Source: Acidobacteriaceae bacterium (lineage in GTDB: Bacteria; Acidobacteriota; Terriglobia; Terriglobales; Acidobacteriaceae). From it: DNA of 11,947 nucleotides. The stretch is from the NCBI GenBank assembly GCA_003162255.1, contig PMMJ01000204.1:334-12280 (forward strand), given 5' to 3'. Numbering within the stretch: position 1 is the stretch's first letter; each line of letters starts with the position of its first letter. The position numbers and the translations under genes are program-made. The notes under the pieces are model-generated. The model was not told the origin of the DNA. It saw only the letters and a list, made by a program, of their open reading frames with translations, and ran no database searches. This document shows, piece by piece, positions 7,023 through 11,947 of the stretch.

Positions 7023-7048
7023 GCGGGATTTTCCCGCGAGAAGCCTCG
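7023..7048. repeat. Two adjoining small palindromes
   Basis: GCGGGA-TTT-TCCCGC (7023-7037) is followed by CGAG-AAGC-CTCG (7037-7048). They close the repeat block that fills the space between the FG-GAP-like and ACT genes. A terminator role for the FG-GAP-like gene is possible but there is no clear T-run. Confidence 0.55.
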
Positions 7049-7086
7049 TCTCTACAAATGATTCTTGCCCGGTTGGACTCTTGCTA

Positions 7087-7659
7087 CTACTCCATGTCTC
7101 CGCCCATGGGCACGTAGCGGAACTTTCTGCCGTCGAAGAACACGGCGGAGCTAGTGCCAAAGTTGCCCGCCTCTTCCACGTAGATGGCTTCGATCTTTTT
7201 CTTTTTCAAGCTCATTTTTCGAACGGAGATCGTCCGAAACGGCAAATTCACAAGTACGTACTTCGCTTTCGGTTTTGCCGATCGCCATCCCTCCGGCCCG
7301 GCGCCATGAATGATCAGCACGACCAAGCCTCGCTGCGTGGGATCGCCCTCGCTGAACGTGGTCGTCATCCTGGGGTCGCCATAGCCGAAAAAATCGTTGT
7401 AGGGATCCACCACCGTGTAATTGTGCTCCCCTTGATCGAGCATTGGATTCTTGCAGCGCGCGGCAATGGCCACGTCTTCCACACCGTCGCCGTCCAGATC
7501 GCCGAACGCGGGCGCAAACTCGGGCAGTACCGTGAACTGGTCGCCAAATTGCTGTTGCACGAAATCGTTATCGATCTTGCGAGTGGCCGACGGCCCCTGC
7601 GCGAAAGCTGGAATCAATATCGCAACACTGAACGCCAGGAGTAAAGATAGTTTTCTCAT
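7087..7659 (-). CDS. Secreted FG-GAP/VCBS-like protein of unknown function
   Basis: This 190-residue protein has a clear signal peptide: MRK, a hydrophobic core, then an AFA|QG cleavage site after residue 20. The mature part carries one calcium-type loop, DxDxDGxxD at 54-62, within FGDLDGDGVEDVAIAAR, the signature of FG-GAP/VCBS beta-propeller repeats. One repeat is too few for a propeller. The rest contains TTTFSEGDPTQRGLVVLIIHG and a basic SLKKKKIEAIYVEEAG strand, ending in FFDGRKFRYVPMGG. It is likely periplasmic, lipid-free (no lipobox) and Ca-binding. No catalytic motif is visible. It lies 73 bases downstream of the ADOP gene and might be co-transcribed. Only a weak purine-rich GAGGGG, distant from the ATG, serves as a possible Shine-Dalgarno. 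Confidence 0.8.
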   Translation of the reverse strand: MRKLSLLLAFSVAILIPAFAQGPSATRKIDNDFVQQQFGDQFTVLPEFAPAFGDLDGDGVEDVAIAARCKNPMLDQGEHNYTVVDPYNDFFGYGDPRMTTTFSEGDPTQRGLVVLIIHGAGPEGWRSAKPKAKYVLVNLPFRTISVRKMSLKKKKIEAIYVEEAGNFGTSSAVFFDGRKFRYVPMGGDME

Positions 7660-7732
7660 GGGTCCACTTTAGCCCCTCGCGGTCACCATCGGCAGGTAAC
7701 GAAAGTCACCTTCCGATGCGCATGAAGCCGAT

Positions 7733-8119
7733 TCACTCCTCGCGCAGCAGTATCGAGGGCTCAACCGACAGTGCGCGTTGCGCTGGAATCCATGTCGCCA
7801 GCAGCCCCAGCAACAGCATCGCCAGGACAACACCAGCCAATACCAGCGGATCGCGGGGAGTCGCCTGATACACGATGAAGGCCAGCACCCGTGTGGCCAG
7901 AATTCCGAGGAACAATCCTGCCGCCGAACCAAAAGCCAGCAATTTCAATGGCCGTCCCAACGCTGCCTGCAACACTTCCTTGCGTTGCGCGCCGAGGGCG
8001 ACGCGAATTCCCAACTCCCGCAGCCGCTTGCTCACCGAGTACGCCGCCATGCCAAAGATGCCGGTGATCGCCAGCATCGCGCCCATCCCGCCCAGCACGC
8101 CCAGCGACACTATCGCCAC
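7733..8119 (-). pseudogene. C-terminal part of the ADOP permease, out of frame with the rest
   Basis: This piece encodes the terminal FtsX-like permease domain: VAIVSLGVLGGMGAMLAITGIFGMAAYSVSKRLRELGIRVALGAQRKEVL, then two more membrane segments and the closing PAQRALSVEPSILLREE. It continues exactly where the upstream frame breaks (APR | VAIVSL), one base short. The lesion lies between about 8120 and 8124. Restoring one base would give one 811-residue protein, the usual ADOP size. The frame itself is open upstream to 8161, but residues encoded above 8120 do not match the family. Independent translation is unlikely because no Shine-Dalgarno or sensible start exists here. The lesion may be a recent mutation, an assembly error or, less likely, a recoding site. 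Confidence 0.88.
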
Positions 8120-10167
8120 ATGCGCGGAGCAAACAGAGCTCCGCCCATTTCCTCGCTCCAAGTCTTGATGTCAAAAGGCAGGCCGGCATCAAGATCACGT
8201 AACGTGCTCCTGATGGCTGCCGCCAGTTGCTGCGGATCGCGGTCCGATCGCACCACCAGAGTTGTCCAAGTGGTGGGTGATTGCAGGAAGGGGAAAAACA
8301 TCGCCGGCTGGGGATTCTCGGTAAGGCTAAGATATTTCCCGTCTTCGACGATCCCCACCACTTGTATGCGCGCTCCATCCGGCGGCTTGTAATATCGGCC
8401 CATCGCGTTGCTTACGGAGCCGAAGATTTTGCGCGCAAACTCCTGGTTGATCACCGCCACGCGCGGCGCACCTTTATCGTCATGCCAGGTGACGGTCCTT
8501 CCCGACAGCAAGGCGGTGCCCGCCGCATGGAAGTATTCGGGAGATATGGTGTACAGGATGGAATTGGCAGCGACATTCGATGGGCTCAGATCCGTTGTCT
8601 GGTCGGTAAATACATTCGAGCTTCCCATGGCCGTACTTAATGGCGGGTAGTTGACCAGTCCCACAGACTGTACGCCGGGAATCGTCTCCAGAGCATCGAT
8701 CATGCGCCTTTGCATAATGGGCAATGTGTTGCCGCTACAACCGGCCATACTGAGAACGGTATTGACCAGCATTGTATTTCGCGGTTCAAAGCCGAAATTG
8801 CCGCGCAGCGAGCGCTCCATTCCACGCACGGCGACCAATGAAGAAGTGACCAGCAAAGCGCAGATGGCAATCTGCACGACCAGCAACAGGTCTCGAACCG
8901 TCATCCGCCGCCCCACCCTGCCGGTTGATCCCGACTTGACGACCTCATAGGGATTGGTGCGGAGGATCTGTCTCACCGGGACCGCGCCAAAGAGGAAGCC
9001 ACTTGCTACAGCCAACAGCAAAGCGACCCAATAAACATATGCGTCCGGGTTGACAGGAATATGGATAGAGGGAAATTGGGGAAGCGGCCGCCACGCGCTC
9101 AGTTCGCGCAACAGCGTTACGCTGCCCAGGAGTCCGGCAGTGCCTCCGACGAGTGCAATCAGCACGGCTTCGGTAAACACCTGCCGCAGGATGCGCGTGC
9201 GGCTCGATCCCAGCGCGAGCCGCAGAGCAACTTCCCGGGACCGGTCGGCGGCGCGCGCGGCAAACAGGCTGCCGAGGTTGGCGCACGCGGCCAGCAGGAT
9301 CAACCCCGCCAACAACAATAACCCGGTTAGAAACGCCCGCGCCGGACTTCCAAAGAAGTCCCCGAGAAGGCCTGGACGCGCCAATGTGAAGGCCATTTGG
9401 CTATCGTCCTTGGGATAGCTCTTTTCGAGATAGGAGCCAACGGAGTTCAGATCGGCGGTAGCCTGTGCCGGAGTGACTCCCGCCTTCAGATGTCCCAACA
9501 CCATCAAAATGCCGCGGTTCCCGCGCGCGTTCAGGACATTCAACCCCTCCACCTGCTGCTGATCAACCATCGGCGCCCAGAGATCTGGAGAGAAAAACAA
9601 CAACGTCCCCTGGAACTCAGGCGGCGCCACGCCGAGGATGGTAAAAGGATGCTTGTTCAGTTGAATGACACGGCCCACCACGCCGCGGTCATCCTGAAAG
9701 TGGCTGTGCCAATACGCGTAGGCGAGGACTATGTACGGAGCGCTGTTCGGGCCATGCTCATCGGAGAGGTGGAAGAAGCGGCCGAGATAGGGCTGAATGC
9801 CCAATGCGTCGAAGTAGTTCCCGGTCACTTCGTAGCCCCAAACCTTGGATGGATCATTGCCGGTATCCAGTCCTACCGCAGTGGGACTAAAACCTGCCAG
9901 ACCGTCAAAGCTGCGGTTGCGATCGCGCAGATCGAGATAGTCGGGATACGACTGCCATGTGGTCTGATCGCTCCGGCGCTCGATGGCGTAGAGACTCTCG
10001 GCTCGTGGCACATTCTGCGGGTGCAGGATCAGCGCATTCAATACGGCAAAAACCACGGCGTTGGCGCCGATGGCCAATGCCAGCGTCAAAACCGCGGCGA
10101 TGGCGAATCCGGGAGACTTGCGCAACTGGCGTAAGGCGAAGCGCAGGTCCTGCAGCAGGGTGCTCAT
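8110..10167 (-). CDS. ADOP-type MacB/FtsX-like permease, truncated by frameshift
   Basis: The start MSTLLQDLRFALRQLRKSPGFAIAAVLTLALAIGANA is diagnostic of acidobacterial duplicated orphan permeases. ATG 10167 has AGAGG 6 bases upstream; an earlier in-frame ATG at 10212 lacks the conserved N-terminus. The order is: first membrane helix (about 20-46), periplasmic MacB-type domain, three helices of the first FtsX domain (about 280-304, 330-353, 376-397), a further helix (418-440), then a second periplasmic domain. The final three-helix FtsX domain is lost because the frame stops at 8110-8112 after APRMWR. The remainder is encoded in another frame at 7733-8119. No ABC ATPase gene is adjacent, as usual for this orphan family, whose substrate is unknown. 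As written the 685-residue product lacks a whole membrane module and would probably not work. Confidence 0.9.
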   Translation of the reverse strand: MSTLLQDLRFALRQLRKSPGFAIAAVLTLALAIGANAVVFAVLNALILHPQNVPRAESLYAIERRSDQTTWQSYPDYLDLRDRNRSFDGLAGFSPTAVGLDTGNDPSKVWGYEVTGNYFDALGIQPYLGRFFHLSDEHGPNSAPYIVLAYAYWHSHFQDDRGVVGRVIQLNKHPFTILGVAPPEFQGTLLFFSPDLWAPMVDQQQVEGLNVLNARGNRGILMVLGHLKAGVTPAQATADLNSVGSYLEKSYPKDDSQMAFTLARPGLLGDFFGSPARAFLTGLLLLAGLILLAACANLGSLFAARAADRSREVALRLALGSSRTRILRQVFTEAVLIALVGGTAGLLGSVTLLRELSAWRPLPQFPSIHIPVNPDAYVYWVALLLAVASGFLFGAVPVRQILRTNPYEVVKSGSTGRVGRRMTVRDLLLVVQIAICALLVTSSLVAVRGMERSLRGNFGFEPRNTMLVNTVLSMAGCSGNTLPIMQRRMIDALETIPGVQSVGLVNYPPLSTAMGSSNVFTDQTTDLSPSNVAANSILYTISPEYFHAAGTALLSGRTVTWHDDKGAPRVAVINQEFARKIFGSVSNAMGRYYKPPDGARIQVVGIVEDGKYLSLTENPQPAMFFPFLQSPTTWTTLVVRSDRDPQQLAAAIRSTLRDLDAGLPFDIKTWSEEMGGALFAPRMWR

Positions 10168-10328
10168 GGTCGGCCTCTGGGCGACAACGTGGCAACAGGG
10201 GAAGAAGGGCAATTCTCAAGCCAAAGTGCCGCGAATGCAACTTTATGAGAACGAAGCGGCTTGGGGGATCTAGCAGGGGTATGGGAACCGAATTGGGTGT
10301 CCGGTTTCACCAGCGGCTGTCCGTGAAT

Positions 10329-10363
10329 GAACAATGAACGACGAACAACGAGCAGCGACAGCC
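10329..10363. repeat. Degenerate heptamer tandem array
   Basis: Consecutive 7-base units read GAACAAT, GAACGAC, GAACAAC, GAGCAGC, GACAGCC. They decay toward the right end. The 7-base period matches the CAGTACC arrays near 5143 and 5251. Confidence 0.6.
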
Positions 10364-10413
10364 GCAATAGGGGTCTCAGGGAGTCCGCCACCGCGGGCTG
10401 TCGTCGAAAAAAT

Positions 10414-10436
10414 CGCGGTTGCGCGCATTGACCGCG
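10414..10436. repeat. Palindrome
   Basis: CGCGGT (10414-10419) and ACCGCG (10431-10436) form a 6-bp stem with an 11-base loop. Flanking AAT and ATT extend it with a one-base bulge. Confidence 0.45.
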
Positions 10437-10452
10437 GATTCTGAGTGCAATC

Positions 10453-10470
10453 GCCTGCTAAGCCGCAGGC
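10453..10470. repeat. Palindrome
   Basis: GCCTGC and GCAGGC form a perfect 6-bp stem around a 6-base loop TAAGCC. Confidence 0.45.
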
Positions 10471-10509
10471 TCCGGAGCATGGGAAGCGGGCTGGCAGTTC
10501 AGAAGACGG

Positions 10510-10535
10510 AAGGTCGGGGCTTACGCCCCAGCCTT
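10510..10535 (-). terminator. GC-rich hairpin behind the DUF4199 gene, possible terminator
   Basis: On the - strand GGGGC-GTAA-GCCCC forms a 5-bp stem with a GNRA-type tetraloop. Flanking AAGG/CCTT extend it across two mismatches. It begins 6 bases after the DUF4199 stop codon. The downstream side in that gene's sense (GACCTTCCGTCTT) is only mildly T-rich, so it is a weak terminator candidate or a dispersed repeat. Confidence 0.45.
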
Positions 10536-10540
10536 TTGAT

Positions 10541-11092
10541 TTATGTGGTAATGACTGCGGGAGCGGCGGTGGGTTCGACAGGGGCTTTGCGGCGGAGAAT
10601 GGCAGCGGAGACGAGAGTAATGATAAGGCCGACGGGCATGGGCTCCATGAAGGTGTAGGCCATGTTGACGAAGGGGTTCTGGTAGAGCCGCTGAGAGCGC
10701 TGTATGGCAGCAACCTGCGCGGCGGTGGTGGCGGGGTCAAGTCCGGAGGACTGGACCTTGTGAATCTGCGCGGCGAAGTAGCCGTCCATGAAGTGGGGCA
10801 TGAAGTTGAAGTAGAGGACCTCCCACATGGCGACGTAGCAGACGGTGGTGATGAGGGCGATCAGGATGCCGCAGGCGAAGGCGCGGCCGAAGGAAATTTG
10901 ACCGGCGAGGGTGTTGTCGCGGTAGCTGCGGATGCCGAAGTAGATTAGCAGGAACGACGCCACCATGATGGTGTAGCCGAGAGCCATGCTGTGGCCGGAC
11001 CCGATCTTGTCGGCGAGGAGAAGCGAGCCTCCCATAAGGACGGAGATGATGACGCCGGCGATGAGGCCGAAGGTGAGGACGATTTTCTTCAT
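10541..11092 (-). CDS. DUF4199 family membrane protein
   Basis: This 183-residue integral membrane protein has four hydrophobic segments, at about 4-27, 36-54, 72-95 and 152-168. The conserved pattern GYTIMVASFLLIYFGIRSYRDNTLAGQISFGRAFACGILIALITTVCYV matches DUF4199, a family of unknown function. A polar stretch of about 50 residues between helices 3 and 4 (HFMDGYFAAQIHK...AAIQRSQRLYQNPFVNM) is a likely amphipathic linker. The C-terminal tail is Ala/Pro/Thr-rich. The start is well supported: AGGAG lies 6 bases before ATG 11092. The gene stands alone, 373 bases from the ADOP gene downstream, and a GC-rich hairpin follows its stop. The family call is good; the role is unknown. Confidence 0.88.
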   Translation of the reverse strand: MKKIVLTFGLIAGVIISVLMGGSLLLADKIGSGHSMALGYTIMVASFLLIYFGIRSYRDNTLAGQISFGRAFACGILIALITTVCYVAMWEVLYFNFMPHFMDGYFAAQIHKVQSSGLDPATTAAQVAAIQRSQRLYQNPFVNMAYTFMEPMPVGLIITLVSAAILRRKAPVEPTAAPAVITT

Positions 11093-11153
11093 GTGAGGCT
11101 CCTGGTGCGAGTGAGGATGGAGTCACGATACGGTGTAACCGGGCCGGATGTCG

Positions 11154-11169
11154 TCATCCTTTCGGATGA
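11154..11169 (-). other. Small hairpin with GAAA loop
   Basis: On the - strand TCATCC-GAAA-GGATGA is a perfect 6-bp stem with a GNRA tetraloop. It lies in the leader region of the DUF4199 gene, 62 bases before its ATG, and covers the stop codon of the doubtful ORF. Confidence 0.4.
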
Positions 11170-11381
11170 TTTTGCAGGAACGCAGCGGAAATCATGCTTT
11201 CGGGTGACGCAATCACGGCAGGAGGCCTGGTTCTTTGCCGCGCTCCGATGTGCTCGGATGGTGGCAGCCCGTCCCAGTTCTCGCCAGTGATCCTGCCCTT
11301 CCATTCCTCGCGATCAACTGATCCGAATTCGGAACGCATTGCATCTTCAAACTGCCGACATGTCATACAGCACCATTCCAC
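11154..11381 (-). CDS. Doubtful 75-residue hypothetical ORF
   Basis: From GTG 11381 the peptide starts MEWCCMTCRQFEDAMRSEF and continues with an acidic, Trp-containing stretch (DREEWKGRITGENWDG). I recognise no family. A CCxxC motif sits at residues 4-8. There is no clear Shine-Dalgarno, and third codon positions are only about half G or C by eye, lower than in neighbouring genes. It could be a real small gene, a transferred fragment, a decayed gene remnant, or chance. Confidence 0.27.
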   Translation of the reverse strand: MEWCCMTCRQFEDAMRSEFGSVDREEWKGRITGENWDGLPPSEHIGARQRTRPPAVIASPESMISAAFLQNHPKG

Positions 11382-11506
11382 AACTGTAGCGTGCCTACGT
11401 CCACTCGTTTCAGATTCTTGTAGCGTCTAGCCTGGGGATAGTTGACGAAATATGGCGCTCCCTGACCGAATCTCGACGACTGAATCTCGCCCGCAACTGA
11501 GGGCTC

Positions 11507-11947
11507 TTACGCCGCGCTCTCCTTCGGATGCGTGCCTGCCTTCTCCAGCACTACCAGAAACGCGGCCAGCCACGCCGGATGCGCCGGCCAGGCTGGGGCG
11601 CTTACCAGGCTTCCATCCACACAAGCTTGGTCAATGGCGACATCGGCATAGGTTCCACCCGCAGCCACGACCTCGGGAGCCACGGCGGGATAGCAACTGC
11701 AGCGGCGGCCCTTGAGCACTCCGGCGGCGGCCAGCAATTGCGCGGCGTGGCAGATCGCCGCGATCGGTTTGTTGGTCTCCGCAAAGTGGCGGACGATTTC
11801 GAGCACGCGCGGGTTCAGGCGCAGATATTCGGGCGCGCGGCCTCCGGGAAGGACCAGCGCGTCGTAGCTCTCGGGATGCACTTCATCGAAGGTCGCATTG
11901 AGGGTGAAGTTGTGTCCGCGCTTTTCGCTGTAGGTCTGGTCGCCTTC
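11507..11947 (-). CDS. DJ-1/PfpI family protein (GATase1-like), 5'-truncated by window edge
   Basis: The frame is open to the right edge, giving 146 residues; the N-terminus lies outside. The sequence shows the DJ-1/PfpI core: YDALVLPGGRAPEYLRLNPRVLEIVRHFAETNKPIAAICHAAQLLAAAGVLKGR. The nucleophile-elbow cysteine is in AICHAAQ (codon 11752-11750), followed by the family's His. Then come CSCYPAVAPEVVAAGGTY and a SAPAWPAHPAWLAAFLVVLEKAG tail. Members include proteases such as PfpI, glyoxalase III or deglycase-type enzymes, and amidases; which applies here cannot be decided. The partner Glu expected in the N-terminal part is not in the window. The TAA stop is at 11507. No repeats or partner genes adjoin it. 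Confidence 0.9.
   Translation of the reverse strand, partial: EGDQTYSEKRGHNFTLNATFDEVHPESYDALVLPGGRAPEYLRLNPRVLEIVRHFAETNKPIAAICHAAQLLAAAGVLKGRRCSCYPAVAPEVVAAGGTYADVAIDQACVDGSLVSAPAWPAHPAWLAAFLVVLEKAGTHPKESAA

Larger units (their letters stand above)
10168..10540. other. Gene-free 373-base region rich in small repeats
   Basis: I see no credible gene here. The part next to the ADOP start presumably holds its promoter, but I cannot pick convincing hexamers. The rest carries a heptamer array (10329-10363) and three palindromes (10414-10436, 10453-10470, 10510-10535). Confidence 0.6.
11093..11506. other. 414-base gap with a small hairpin and one doubtful ORF
   Basis: Apart from a 75-codon ORF (11154-11381) and the stem TCATCC-TTTC-GGATGA at 11154-11169, I see only a direct repeat GAATCTCG at 11468 and 11482. 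The promoter of the DUF4199 gene should lie here, but no convincing -35/-10 pair stands out. Confidence 0.5.

Noticed and set aside
6915..7160. Upstream extension of the ACT-domain ORF
   Set aside because: Its residues are translated repeat DNA (including LRLRSGQA) and it overlaps the 3' end of the FG-GAP-like gene, so it is not part of the real protein.
7021..7644. 207-codon + strand frame over the FG-GAP-like gene
   Set aside because: Antisense shadow; the - strand reading has a signal peptide and a calcium loop, while this one has neither.
9397..10134. 245-codon + strand frame over the ADOP gene
   Set aside because: Antisense shadow of a clearly conserved permease; no recognisable protein pattern or RBS.
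5282..11947. A single coordinated operon or novel defence system on the - strand
   Set aside because: Gaps of 73-373 bases, repeats between genes and unrelated protein families argue against one operon, and no nuclease, toxin, helicase or other defence effector was seen.

Overview
The window looks like chromosomal DNA from an acidobacterium, probably class Terriglobia. The main evidence is a gene of the acidobacterial duplicated orphan permease (ADOP) type, a long BamA with five POTRA domains and acidobacterial-looking sequence, high GC content, and intergenic spaces filled with small palindromes, heptamer repeats and CCTGAGC...CGAAGG repeats. No species can be named from the sequence alone. 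I saw no rRNA, tRNA, CRISPR array, transposase or phage gene.

Left part, + strand (1-5139): the 3' two-thirds or so of a molybdopterin (Mo-bisPGD) oxidoreductase gene enters from outside the window. A gap with a stem-loop and a good sigma-70-like promoter follows, then bamA, the outer-membrane beta-barrel assembly factor. The bamA gene converges with everything to its right. The 142-base gap between the convergent stops holds two inverted copies of a heptamer repeat, one behind each gene.

Right part, all - strand (5282-11947): in map order these are a radical SAM enzyme with a C-terminal cysteine cluster, a small ACT-domain protein, a secreted FG-GAP-like protein, an ADOP permease broken by one frameshift near its C-terminus, a DUF4199 membrane protein, a doubtful 75-residue ORF, and a DJ-1/PfpI protein running off the right end. 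The gaps (73-373 bases) and unrelated functions suggest mostly separate transcription units, not one operon.

I do not see a convincing new multi-gene system. The most interesting material is the repeats: two palindromes of one design read in frame inside the oxidoreductase gene, a CCTG..CGAAGGG element inserted inside another palindrome, and a related element at the start of the radical SAM gene, where a short ORF with a strong ribosome binding site overlaps the start codon. The ADOP frameshift and three close cysteine pairs in the BamA barrel also merit checking.
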